A stretch of 33,253 nt of DNA, from the NCBI GenBank assembly GCA_020850775.1, contig JADZEA010000009.1:1-33253 (forward strand). Reading direction: 5' to 3'. The translations under genes and the position numbers were made by a program. The DNA comes from a bacterium (GTDB lineage: Bacteria > CLD3). Shown piece after piece: positions 15,668-24,246 of this stretch; within the stretch, counting starts at the first letter, position 1; every line of letters starts with the position of its first letter. The notes under the pieces are model-generated. The model made no database searches. It was not told where the DNA came from and saw nothing but the letters and a program-made list of their open reading frames with translations.

Positions 15668-17689
15668 CTAGTACCGCAAAACACTCATCGCAGCTTCGTA
15701 AACTTTGTTTTCGTCCGGTAAAGTAGCTTTTTCCAAAATTCTTGAAAAGCCAACAGGTGTAAAAGTGCTTCCAATTCGTTCAACCGGAGCATCCAAAAAT
15801 TTGAACGCTTCACTTGAAACTATCGCCGCAAGTTCGCCTCCAAACCCGCCAAAAACTTTGTCCTCGTGAGCAATCAAACAACGACCGGTTTTTCTCACTG
15901 AACTTAAAATCGTTTCAGTATCCAAAGGCTGCAAAGAACGAAGGTCAATCACTTCAACTTCTTTTCCACTTTCCTTTTGGATTTTTTCAGCAGCGCTTAG
16001 CGAAAAATGAACAGCATTCCCGTAGGTTAAAATTGTTAAATCCTTGCCTGTTTTCCGAACTCTCGCTTTACCAAAAGGAACTAAAAAGTCCTCGTTAAAA
16101 GCTGCTTTTGCATAAATTTGGTTGTAAAGATGTTTTGGTTCAAGGTAAAGTGAAGGTCCTTTTGATTGAATGCAAGTTCTCAAAAGTCCGTAAGCATCGC
16201 AGGCAAAAGCAGGAACTACAATCCTTAATCCGGGAATTGTTGTGAAAGTTCCTTCCAGATTTTGCGAGTGGTAAAGTCCGCCTCCAATGTAACCACCAGA
16301 AGCCAAACGAATCGTTACATTCGGTGAAAACTGACCTTTTCCCCGCCAAAATTCGTGTGAAAGTTCAATTAGTTGTTCCATCGCTGGCCAAAAATAATCC
16401 GCAAACTCAGCACCTTCAACAACAACACGGATTTTATCGCTAAACCTTGAAAAACCGTTTGCCGTTCCAACAATAAAATCTTCACAAATCGGAGCATTAA
16501 AAACACGTTCTTTACCAAACTCTTGTTGCATTCCTTTTGTAACGTTAAAAATTCCACCTTTTTCTTTGTAAGCAACGTCTTGCCCCCAAATAAAAGTATC
16601 GGGATTTTTGCGAAATTCACAGAAAAGTGCTTCGTTAATTGCTTCTCTCACAGTTCTGAGTTTACCTTTTGCTTCAGTTTGGATTCCGTCAGGGTAGTTT
16701 CCTTCGTAAGTGTAATCCGTAAAAACAAAATCAAAAATACTTTTTGGGTCCGGATTCAGCATTTGGTCAACTTCTGTTTCAGCTTCTGCAAACTCTTTTT
16801 CGTTTTCCTTTTCAATTTCTGCAAGTTCATTTTGTGAAACAAACTCAAGAATTTGTCTGCGAAATTTTGGTAAAGGGTCTTGTGTTTTTGCTTCGCTAAG
16901 TTCTTCTTTTGAACGGTAAAGAATGTGGTTATCGGAGTTTGAGTGAGGTCCGATTCGCACACATTTTGCGTCAACAATCGCCGCACCTTCACCACTTTTA
17001 ATAAAATCAACAGCTTCTTTCATCGCTCTGAAGCTATCAAAAACATCTTTTCCATCACAAAAAATGACTTTTAAATTTTTAAAACCCGTAAAATTTAAGC
17101 CGTACCTTTCGTTTGCTGTCTGGTCGGATTTTGGAACTGCGATTCCGTAATCGTTGTCCTGAAAAACAAAAATAACAGGTAATTTTTCGCGTGAAGCTCC
17201 GTTAATTGCCTCGTAAACGTAACCTTCAGAAACGGAGGATTCGCCTTGACTGGAAAAAGCAATTCCATCATTTTTGTAAGTTTTAATTGCCCGTGCAACT
17301 CCAACTGCGTGCAAAGTGTGGTTTCCCGTGCAGGAAGAAACGTTTTGAATTCCAATTGAAACTTTTGCAAAATGGTTACTCATGTGTCTTCCACCTCCGG
17401 CAACGTCATCATTTTTTGAAGTTCCGTTAAGCAAAATTTCTTTAAGTGTTAATCCTGCCGCAAGGCTTGTAAGCAAATCTCTGTAGTAAGGGAACAAAAA
17501 ATCTTTGTTTGCTCTGAAAGTCAAGCCAAGTGCAAGTTGAATTCCGTCGTGTCCTGCGTAAGGTGCGTGGTAAGACCAACCTTTAGCTTGTCGCAAGTAG
17601 TTTGGAGCTTTCTCGTCAATCAGTCTTCCAAGGTGTAAAAGTTTGTAAAAATGTAATAGTTCATCTTTTGAAAACTTATTTTTGTCCAT
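15668..17689 (-). CDS. 2-oxoacid dehydrogenase E1, fused alpha and beta subunits
   Basis: Thiamine diphosphate-dependent E1 component, most like the branched-chain 2-oxoacid (2-oxoisovalerate) dehydrogenase, which decarboxylates the oxoacid and acylates the lipoyl group of E2. Residues 1 to about 330 are the alpha chain: FPYYRDLL, AGGGRHMSNHF, and the ThDP/Mg motif SQGESSVSEG ending in DNDYG about 30 residues later. Residues about 345-673 are the beta chain: TVREAINEAL, GQDVAYKEKGGIF, CEDFIVGTANGF, IDLRSLQPLD and AHEDKVFGGFGGELAA. Alpha/beta fusions of this type are frequent in Bacteroidota and relatives. No E2 or E3 gene lies nearby. ATG 17689 has AAAGGA upstream. It probably follows miaB in the same transcript. 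Confidence 0.9.
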   Translation of the reverse strand: MDKNKFSKDELLHFYKLLHLGRLIDEKAPNYLRQAKGWSYHAPYAGHDGIQLALGLTFRANKDFLFPYYRDLLTSLAAGLTLKEILLNGTSKNDDVAGGGRHMSNHFAKVSIGIQNVSSCTGNHTLHAVGVARAIKTYKNDGIAFSSQGESSVSEGYVYEAINGASREKLPVIFVFQDNDYGIAVPKSDQTANERYGLNFTGFKNLKVIFCDGKDVFDSFRAMKEAVDFIKSGEGAAIVDAKCVRIGPHSNSDNHILYRSKEELSEAKTQDPLPKFRRQILEFVSQNELAEIEKENEKEFAEAETEVDQMLNPDPKSIFDFVFTDYTYEGNYPDGIQTEAKGKLRTVREAINEALFCEFRKNPDTFIWGQDVAYKEKGGIFNVTKGMQQEFGKERVFNAPICEDFIVGTANGFSRFSDKIRVVVEGAEFADYFWPAMEQLIELSHEFWRGKGQFSPNVTIRLASGGYIGGGLYHSQNLEGTFTTIPGLRIVVPAFACDAYGLLRTCIQSKGPSLYLEPKHLYNQIYAKAAFNEDFLVPFGKARVRKTGKDLTILTYGNAVHFSLSAAEKIQKESGKEVEVIDLRSLQPLDTETILSSVRKTGRCLIAHEDKVFGGFGGELAAIVSSEAFKFLDAPVERIGSTFTPVGFSRILEKATLPDENKVYEAAMSVLRY

Positions 17690-17708
17690 TCAAATCCTTT
17701 TCGTTTTT

Positions 17709-17722
17709 CCTTTAAATAAAGG
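17709..17722. repeat. Small palindrome between miaB and E1
   Basis: CCTTTA-AA-TAAAGG, 6-bp arms with a 2-bp centre, lies in the 51-bp gap between the miaB stop and the E1 start. It is too tight for a good RNA hairpin and is not followed by a T run on the minus strand, so it is not a convincing terminator. It may be an operator half-site pair or chance. Confidence 0.25.
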
Positions 17723-17740
17723 GAGTTTAGTAATTATTTT

Positions 17741-19105
17741 CTAAAAATTTATTTCATTTTCCTGCAAAATTGAGAAAGCGGAAGCATCGCCTTTGATTGA
17801 GCCAAAAAGTGTGGCTGAAGATGCTTTGTGAATTTCTAACTCAACTAAATCACCAATTTTTACACCTTTAACAACAGGAAAAATAACAGTCAGGTTTCCG
17901 TCTGTTTTACCAATAAAATCCTTTTCAGATTTTCTGGAAATTGATTCTACCAAAACCTCCTGAACTGTTCCAATTTCTCCTTCAAGCAGTTTCCATTGAG
18001 TTTCTTGCTGAAGCTCAACCAATCTTGTAATTCTTGAAGTTTTGTCTTTTTCGGGAACGTCATCAGGAAAATATTTTGAAGCGAAAGTTGCTTTTCTTTC
18101 TGAGTACTTAAACATAAAAGCCATAGAAAATTTACTTTTTTCCATAACATCAAGTGTGTCTGAAAATTCACTTTCGGTTTCGGTTGGGAAACCAACAATG
18201 ACGTCAGTTGAAAAGTGGACGTTTGGAATGATTTTTTTAGCAATGGCAATTAATTTTAAAAACTCGTCTTTTGTGTAAGTTCGTTTCATTTTTTCCAAAA
18301 TTCTGTCGTTTCCTGCCTGCAAAGGAATGTGAAGTTGTTTGCAAATATTTTTTCGCTCTGCAATCAGTTCCAAAAGCGAAATTGGGAAATCTTTTGGATG
18401 AGGTGAGGTAAAACGTAATCTTTTCAATTCTTCAAGGTCTGAAACTGCCCGCATTAAATCCGTAAAAGTTTCGTTTGTTTCAGGGTCTTTGTAAGAATTT
18501 ACGTTTTGTCCAAGCAAAGTAATTTGTTTGTAACCTTGAGAAATTAAATACTTAGCTTCGTCAACAATGCTTTTAACAGTTCTTGAACGCTCTCTTCCGC
18601 GCGTAAACGGGACGACACAAAAAGTGCAAAAATTATCGCAACCACGCATAATTGCAATCCAGCCGTTTACTCCGTTTGGGTCGCGTTCAGGGATTACGTC
18701 GGAGTAAGTTTCGTCTTCTGAAAGCGTGATTTCGGAAAGTTTTTTAGCACCTTCACCGTAAATTTCTTCTAAAAGTGAAGGCAGTTTTTTGTAAGCATCA
18801 GGACCAACAACCAAGTCAACTAATTTTTTCTTTGTTAAAAGGTCTTCTTTTAAATTTTGAGCCATACAACCAAGAATGCCAACAATCAACTTCGGATTAG
18901 CTCTTTTGAAGTGTGTCAGTTCACCAAGCCTTCCATAAATTTTTGAGTAAGCATTTTCACGAACTGCACAAGTGTTTAGTAAAATTGCGTCTGCTTTTTC
19001 AATTTGGTGAGTGATTTCGTGAGTTCTTGATTTCAGGATTGTTGAAACAATTTCGGAGTCGTATTCATTCATTTGACAACCGTAAGTTTCAATAAATATT
19101 TTCAT
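17741..19105 (-). CDS. miaB: tRNA-2-methylthio-N6-dimethylallyladenosine synthase
   Basis: Radical SAM methylthiotransferase that adds the 2-methylthio group to i6A37 of tRNAs reading codons that start with U. The N-terminal cluster-binding domain shows FIETYGCQMNEYDSE (Cys10), LLNTCAVRENA (Cys46) and GILGCMAQ (Cys80). The radical SAM motif is GCDNFCTFCVVPFTRGRERSR (Cys156, 160, 163). A C-terminal TRAM-like domain ends the 454-residue protein. The N-terminal YGCQMN form points to MiaB rather than MtaB or RimO. It starts 38 bp after the hisS stop and is probably cotranscribed with it. Confidence 0.96.
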   Translation of the reverse strand: MKIFIETYGCQMNEYDSEIVSTILKSRTHEITHQIEKADAILLNTCAVRENAYSKIYGRLGELTHFKRANPKLIVGILGCMAQNLKEDLLTKKKLVDLVVGPDAYKKLPSLLEEIYGEGAKKLSEITLSEDETYSDVIPERDPNGVNGWIAIMRGCDNFCTFCVVPFTRGRERSRTVKSIVDEAKYLISQGYKQITLLGQNVNSYKDPETNETFTDLMRAVSDLEELKRLRFTSPHPKDFPISLLELIAERKNICKQLHIPLQAGNDRILEKMKRTYTKDEFLKLIAIAKKIIPNVHFSTDVIVGFPTETESEFSDTLDVMEKSKFSMAFMFKYSERKATFASKYFPDDVPEKDKTSRITRLVELQQETQWKLLEGEIGTVQEVLVESISRKSEKDFIGKTDGNLTVIFPVVKGVKIGDLVELEIHKASSATLFGSIKGDASAFSILQENEINF

Positions 19106-19142
19106 TTAGCTTCTTTCTGTTTTTTTTACAACTTAGCTTTCT

Positions 19143-20462
19143 TTATTTTTTTAAGTAAGAAACTAATTCACTTAAATCAATCGTTTCCTGTTTGCTTTCT
19201 TTAAGATTTTTCACCGTTACTTTGTTGTTTGCGAGTTCGTCTTCGCCAAGAACAATCACAAATGGAATTTCCTTTTTATCGGCAAACTGAAATTGTTTTT
19301 TGAGTTTTCCCGTTTCAAAAAATAGTTCTGTGTTAATTCCTGCTTCTCTCAAAATTCTGACAACTTCAAGACTTGCCAAAATTGTTTGTTCAGAAAACAC
19401 GGTTACGAGTGCTTGGGTTCGTGTTTTTGCTTCCTGAAAAATACCAACTTCTTTCATCGCAGCGATGATTCGGTCAAGTCCAATCGTTGTTCCAACAGCA
19501 GGATTTTCACTTCCACTGAAAAGGCTAATCATTTCGTCGTAACGTCCGCCACCGGAAAGCGAGCCAATGTACGAAAATTTTGGCAAAACTGTCTCAAAAA
19601 TTGGTCCCGTGTAGTAATCAAGTCCGCGGGCTAAAGCCAGGTCAAGTTTGTAATTTTTTTGTGGAACTCCAAACGTTTCAAGGTAAGAAAAAATTTCACG
19701 GATTTCGCTGATTCCTTGTTGCGCAATTTCAATGTTTCCAAGTGTTTCAGAAATTTTAGCCAGCAGTTCAGGATTTTCGCCGCCAAGCAAAAGTATTGGT
19801 TCAAGTTTTTCAACTGAACTTTGCGGAATTCCGTTTTTCAGCATTTCTGCTTTGACTTGTTCAAGCGTAATTTTATCAAGTTTGTCAATTGAACGGCAAA
19901 CATCCTGAGTTTTTGATTCGTCAAGTCCGATAAATTTTACGATTCCCGTCAGGATTTTGCGGTTGTTAATTTTTATCAAAAAGTCCGTAAACCCAAGTTT
20001 TGCAATAATTTCATTAATCATTGAAATTAGTTCTGCGTCTGCAAGCATTGATTTTGTTCCGATTGTGTCAATGTCGCACTGATAAAATTCCCTGAAACGT
20101 CCTTGTTTGATTTGCGGAGTATCGGCACGCCAAACAGGTTGGATTTGGTAACGTTTGAAAGGTTTTACGAGTTCAGGATTCATCGCAATCACACGCGAAA
20201 GCGGGACTGTCAGGTCGTAACGCAAAGCTGTTTCATCTTTTGTTCCAGTTTTGTAGTTGAGTTTGTAGAGTAGTTTGTCTGCTTCCGTTCCGTACTTTCC
20301 CGCCAAAACCGAAAGGTACTCAATCGCCGGAGTTTCAAGTGGAGAAAAGCCGAATTTTTGAAAGACTTTTTTGATTGTTTCAAGGATTTCCTCGCGTTTA
20401 ATCATTTCTTCAGGAAGGTAATCACGTGTTCCTTTAAAAATTCGTGGTTCTATTTTTAACAT
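19143..20462 (-). CDS. hisS: Histidyl-tRNA synthetase
   Basis: Class II aminoacyl-tRNA synthetase charging tRNA-His. Motif 2 is seen in RFREFYQCDIDTIG, the histidine-specific signatures in LDYYTGPIFE and SLSGGGRYDEM, and motif 3 in GTTIGLDRIIAAM. The C-terminal anticodon-binding domain begins at about residue 345. The track extends the frame to 20519, but ATG 20462 is preceded by AAGGA at good spacing and gives the family-like start MLKIEPRIFKGTRDYLPEE, 439 residues in all. It is the first gene of the hisS-miaB-E1 set. A sigma70-like promoter lies about 190 bp upstream. Confidence 0.97.
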   Translation of the reverse strand: MLKIEPRIFKGTRDYLPEEMIKREEILETIKKVFQKFGFSPLETPAIEYLSVLAGKYGTEADKLLYKLNYKTGTKDETALRYDLTVPLSRVIAMNPELVKPFKRYQIQPVWRADTPQIKQGRFREFYQCDIDTIGTKSMLADAELISMINEIIAKLGFTDFLIKINNRKILTGIVKFIGLDESKTQDVCRSIDKLDKITLEQVKAEMLKNGIPQSSVEKLEPILLLGGENPELLAKISETLGNIEIAQQGISEIREIFSYLETFGVPQKNYKLDLALARGLDYYTGPIFETVLPKFSYIGSLSGGGRYDEMISLFSGSENPAVGTTIGLDRIIAAMKEVGIFQEAKTRTQALVTVFSEQTILASLEVVRILREAGINTELFFETGKLKKQFQFADKKEIPFVIVLGEDELANNKVTVKNLKESKQETIDLSELVSYLKK

Positions 20463-20650
20463 TTTTATTTTCCTTTTTTGGTAGATTTTAGAACTTAGGA
20501 AAAATATTTCACTAAGCATTTGTTGTTTTTAGTTTCTAAAATAAATTGAGAAAACAATGGTGAGGATTGTGAATGCAGAAGAGTTTTTGAGAATTTAAGT
20601 TTTTGAAGCACATAATTTTGCCAAGTTTTATAAAACCAAAAAGTTGGCAA

Positions 20651-20679
20651 AAATTAAGTCAAGACTTTGTTTTTGTCAA
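20651..20679 (-). promoter_or_regulatory. Sigma70-like promoter for hisS
   Basis: On the minus strand TTGACA (plus 20674-20679) and TAATTT (plus 20651-20656) are separated by exactly 17 bp. This would start RNA near 20643 and give a leader of about 180 bases before the hisS ATG. The -10 box overlaps one arm of the TTTTGCCAA/TTGGCAAAA inverted repeat, so a repressor bound there could block it. A second CTTGAC copy lies between the boxes. Confidence 0.5.
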
Positions 20680-20716
20680 GCTAAAAGTTTAATTCAGAGA
20701 AGCAAAAAATTCAATC

Positions 20717-20735
20717 ATTCCTGACAGTCGGGAAT
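20717..20735 (+). repeat. Hairpin upstream of outer-membrane protein gene
   Basis: ATTCCTG and CGGGAAT pair over seven positions (one G-T) around the loop ACAGT. A short TAGTT-c-AACTA repeat and TTTTCTTTTT follow. It may be a terminator-like or processing structure in the leader of the gene starting at 20820, or a regulatory site. Confidence 0.35.
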
Positions 20736-20819
20736 TAGTTCAACTATTTTCTTTTTCCATTGAAGTTTCTGTTCTTAATGTTTTACTTTTGCCTACTTTT
20801 TAACTTTACAGAGAATAAC

Positions 20820-23800
20820 TTGAAACAGTATTTTTTAACTTTTTTTTTATGCCTTTTCTGTTTTGCAAAAGCATTTTCGCAAGAGAAAACCTCACTTTCG
20901 CAAAACAAACGGGAGGAAATTATTACAGGTTTTTCTGCTTACGTTCTTTCACTTACAAACCAAAATTTGATTAAAAATTCTGAAACTATCCTCTTAAACA
21001 ACGACACTTTGGAAGTAAACCGGGATTACACTTTCAATTTTCAGCAAGGAAAAATCCGTTTTTTGCTTGCTCCGCAAAGTTCGGACACAATCAAAGTTTC
21101 CTACAAAGTTATTCCTTTTAATTTTAAAGAACCGTTTTTCAGGCGAAAAAAAATCTTGCTGACAACTCCGGACACAACGGGAAACTTAATAAAAATCCAA
21201 ACTAACGAATCAGTTTTTGATTTTCTTGAAATTGAAGACGCGGAACTAAAAAAGAGTGGTAGTATTTTTAGAAGTTTTGAAGTTGGTTCTGACAAAGATT
21301 TGACGCTAAACTCTGGTTTACGTTTACAAGTTTCGGGGAAAATTGCTCAAAATGTTGATGTTGTCGCAATACTTTCAGATGAAAACACTCCAATTCAACC
21401 TGAAGGAAACACACAAAATCTTGACGAAGTTGACAAAATTTTTATTGATGTTCGCGGAACAAATTTTGGTGCAACAGTTGGCGATTATGAAATTTCACAA
21501 ACGGAAACCGAGTTTGCAAACTACTCAAGGGTTGCAAAAGGTGGAAAAATTGACGGAAAATTCAAAAACCAGGAATTTTACACTGCAGCCTCAACAGGAA
21601 AATCACTTTTTACTTCCTACGAATTTTCAGGAACTGAAGGAAACCAGGGACCCTACCAGCTTCGTGGAAAAAACGGCGAAACTCTAATCACAATTCCTGC
21701 TGGAAGTGAGAGAGTTTACATCGATGGTGAAAGGTTAACTCGTGGAGAAACAAATGATTACGTAATCAATTACAACACAGGCGAACTGACTTTTACCAAA
21801 AACCGATTAGTTACTTCCAACTCACGGATTTTAGTAGATTTTGAGTACTCTTCGGATAATTTTAACAGAACAATTCTTGTAAGTAACGCAAAAGGAACTG
21901 CTTTTAATAAAAAACTTACCGTTCAAACACGTTTTATCCGTGAAGCAGACGACAAAAATTCCCCGCTAACCGGTGATTACACAAGCGAAGTAAAAAAAGC
22001 ACTTGCTGAAATTGGGGACAACCTGAAAAATAGTTTTGTGCTTTCAGTTTCAGAAAATGTTTTGGGAAGTTACGTTAAAAAAACTGCAACAGTAAAAATT
22101 GACAATCCAAATTTTACGGACTCAACTTTCATTTATTATGAATTTTCAGAACAAGGGAATTACAGTGTAGATTTTTATGAAGTTGAAAACGGGATTGGCT
22201 TTTACGAGCAGGATTCCACAAATTCAGGCGAAAAATTTTACGTCTTTCTCTTTGGAAAAATCGGAAAATGGGACATCAAACGCACAACTTACGCAATTCC
22301 TTCAGGAACAAATCTTGCAGATTTTTCGCTAAAAGTTAAACCACTTGAAAAATTAAGTTTTAGCAGTGAAATTGCTTTGAGCGACCACGACAAAAACTTT
22401 TACTCAAACAAAAATGACAGTGATAATTTAGGAAATGCTTACAATTTTTCAGGTGAACTTGAAAAAATCAATCTTGGAAAAGCCGGTAATTTTACTTTAA
22501 AAGGACGTTTGAGGCTCAAAGAAGAGAGGTTTGTTGAAGTTGACAGAGTTGGAGAAATTGAGTTTAACCGAAAGTACAACCTAAGTTCCGGACTTGGTGG
22601 AAAAGAAGAACTCAGGGAAACAAGTCTTGATTACTTTCCAAATGAAAAATTAAAAATCACTTTTGGGGTTGGTGAAACTAAAAAAGGCGAAAATTTTTCA
22701 TCTTTGCGGAAGGAAACAAAACTAAAAACCTTAACGCAAAAAGGCTTTTTGATTGATTTGCAGGGAGACCAGGTTAGCTCAAAAAATCTAACTCAAAAAA
22801 CCAGTTGGTTCCGTGAAAAAGGAGATTTTGGTTACGCTTTTGAGAGAATTTTTTACGGGTTTAAGGTTGATTTTGAAAGGCAGGAAACCAAAATTGACAC
22901 AAGTAAAAATGGGTTACAATTTTACGAAGTCGGACCTGAAATGAACTTTTCGGGGATTTTTGGAAGTGAAGTTTCAACTTACTTAACTTACCGGAACGAC
23001 GAGAAAATTTTAGACAAAGAGTTTACAAAAGAGAGCGAGGCACTGACTTTTCGCAACGAGTGGAAATTTACAAAATTCAAATCCTGGGATTTACTTTCCG
23101 ACGTAACTTACAGAGAAAAAAATTTCACAAAAGAGTTTGAAAATGAATTTCTCCAAGACACAAAAACATTTTTAACTGATGTTTCAGTGAGTCAAAGAGG
23201 CTTTAACAATGGAATTACTTCAGATTTTCATTACACGGTCAGAGACGAACAAACCCGCGAACTTGTTGAAGAATTTATTCCGGATAAAAATGGCATTTAT
23301 GTTTTTGACGACTCACTTTTCAGACCAGTAAACAGTTCTGATTTTGGCGACAAAATTCTTTACCGAAGAGAGTTAAAACCAATTGGTGATTTTATTCCGA
23401 TTCTTAACCTTAGTGCAGGTGCAAGAATTAAAACCAAGTTTAAAAGCCTGTTTCAAGGCAACGAAGAGTGGTTTTTCAGAAATTTTGGAACTGAAACAAG
23501 AATTAGAATTTCCGAAGAAACAAAGGAAAAAGACAAACTGAAAATTTATCTTTTTGACTTGGAAGCATTCCAGAGAGATGCTACAACAATCAAAGGAACG
23601 CTTGGTTTGACACAGGATTTTTTATTTTTGGAAGACACAAAAAACCATAATTTAAAACTTACTTTAGGTTTTGAGGACAGCGAAAACAACCAACTTTCGC
23701 AAGGTAAACAAGAACGATTTTCCCGTGAAATTTCGTTGCGTTACAGAGGAAAATTTTTGAACCGTTACGGATTAAACTCAAATTTTTTGCGTGAACTTGT

Positions 23801-24242
23801 TGAGCAAACTTACAAAGATGGTTCCGGTGAAAACACAAACCTTACAAAAAACACGTTGTTTTTAGGTTTTTCCTATTTTTGGGGTGCTAACTTAGTTTTT
23901 GGGAATGATTTCAAAGTGAACCTGAACTCAAACAAGGAAACAGAAACTCAAACTGGAAAAATTTTTGCACTCACTCCGAACCTTCAGTACTCTTTCAAGC
24001 GTAAGGGAAGGCTTACAAGTGATTTTACTTTGACGAAAGTTTTTGTCAAAAGCGAAAATTTATCCGTTCCGTACTCACTCACAAGTGGCTTGCAAGAAGG
24101 GAATTCGTTTGACTGGAACCTGCGTTTTGATTACAGGATTAGCAACAACGTTTCAAGTTCTTTGAGTTACAGTGGGAAAAAACATTCAGGCGATAAGTTT
24201 GTAACGCACTTGGGAAAAGCAGAAATCAGAGCTTTTTTTTAA
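20820..24242 (+). CDS. Large outer-membrane beta-barrel protein, SprA-like N-terminal motif
   Basis: A secreted protein of about 1140 residues. The track starts at TTG 20760, but TTG 20820 gives a canonical 20-residue signal peptide (KQYFLTFFLCLFCFAKAFSQ) and has AGAGAA upstream; ATG 20778 is a further alternative. After a beta-rich region comes GSIFRSFEVGSDKDLTLNSG, then LQVSGKIAQNVDVVAILSDE, IPIQPEGNTQNL-type sequence (here TPIQPEGNTQ) and VDKIFIDVRGTNFGATVGDY, which resemble the N-terminal repeats of SprA, the type IX secretion translocon protein of Bacteroidota. The rest alternates charged and aromatic residues in beta-strand pattern and ends in Phe (EIRAFF), as in a barrel. It is shorter than SprA and carries no identified C-terminal SprA domain. 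The function is unknown. Its stop lies 4 bp from the convergent xerD stop. Confidence 0.75.
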   Translation: MKQYFLTFFLCLFCFAKAFSQEKTSLSQNKREEIITGFSAYVLSLTNQNLIKNSETILLNNDTLEVNRDYTFNFQQGKIRFLLAPQSSDTIKVSYKVIPFNFKEPFFRRKKILLTTPDTTGNLIKIQTNESVFDFLEIEDAELKKSGSIFRSFEVGSDKDLTLNSGLRLQVSGKIAQNVDVVAILSDENTPIQPEGNTQNLDEVDKIFIDVRGTNFGATVGDYEISQTETEFANYSRVAKGGKIDGKFKNQEFYTAASTGKSLFTSYEFSGTEGNQGPYQLRGKNGETLITIPAGSERVYIDGERLTRGETNDYVINYNTGELTFTKNRLVTSNSRILVDFEYSSDNFNRTILVSNAKGTAFNKKLTVQTRFIREADDKNSPLTGDYTSEVKKALAEIGDNLKNSFVLSVSENVLGSYVKKTATVKIDNPNFTDSTFIYYEFSEQGNYSVDFYEVENGIGFYEQDSTNSGEKFYVFLFGKIGKWDIKRTTYAIPSGTNLADFSLKVKPLEKLSFSSEIALSDHDKNFYSNKNDSDNLGNAYNFSGELEKINLGKAGNFTLKGRLRLKEERFVEVDRVGEIEFNRKYNLSSGLGGKEELRETSLDYFPNEKLKITFGVGETKKGENFSSLRKETKLKTLTQKGFLIDLQGDQVSSKNLTQKTSWFREKGDFGYAFERIFYGFKVDFERQETKIDTSKNGLQFYEVGPEMNFSGIFGSEVSTYLTYRNDEKILDKEFTKESEALTFRNEWKFTKFKSWDLLSDVTYREKNFTKEFENEFLQDTKTFLTDVSVSQRGFNNGITSDFHYTVRDEQTRELVEEFIPDKNGIYVFDDSLFRPVNSSDFGDKILYRRELKPIGDFIPILNLSAGARIKTKFKSLFQGNEEWFFRNFGTETRIRISEETKEKDKLKIYLFDLEAFQRDATTIKGTLGLTQDFLFLEDTKNHNLKLTLGFEDSENNQLSQGKQERFSREISLRYRGKFLNRYGLNSNFLRELVEQTYKDGSGENTNLTKNTLFLGFSYFWGANLVFGNDFKVNLNSNKETETQTGKIFALTPNLQYSFKRKGRLTSDFTLTKVFVKSENLSVPYSLTSGLQEGNSFDWNLRFDYRISNNVSSSLSYSGKKHSGDKFVTHLGKAEIRAFF

Positions 24243-24246
24243 AAAA

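Larger units (their letters stand above)
20463..20819. other. Divergent intergenic region hisS / outer-membrane gene
   Basis: A 357-bp region with no convincing gene. It holds a minus-strand promoter-like pair (20651-20679), a 9-bp inverted repeat TTTTGCCAA (20616-20624) and TTGGCAAAA (20644-20652) enclosing the palindrome GTTTTATAAAAC (20625-20636), and a hairpin ATTCCTG-acagt-CGGGAAT (20717-20735) followed by T-rich sequence. The rest is AT-rich spacer. A 13-codon frame at 20557 and in-frame upstream starts of both flanking ORFs were not accepted as coding. Confidence 0.6.

Noticed and set aside
20463-20519. N-terminal extension of hisS in the ORF track
   Set aside because: The ATG at 20462 has a good AAGGA and matches the family start; the extension looks non-conserved and begins at an upstream ATG without support.
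20557-20598. 13-codon ATG frame (MVRIVNAEEFLRI) upstream of hisS and the outer-membrane gene
   Set aside because: No ribosome-binding site and no downstream plus-strand link; likely chance.
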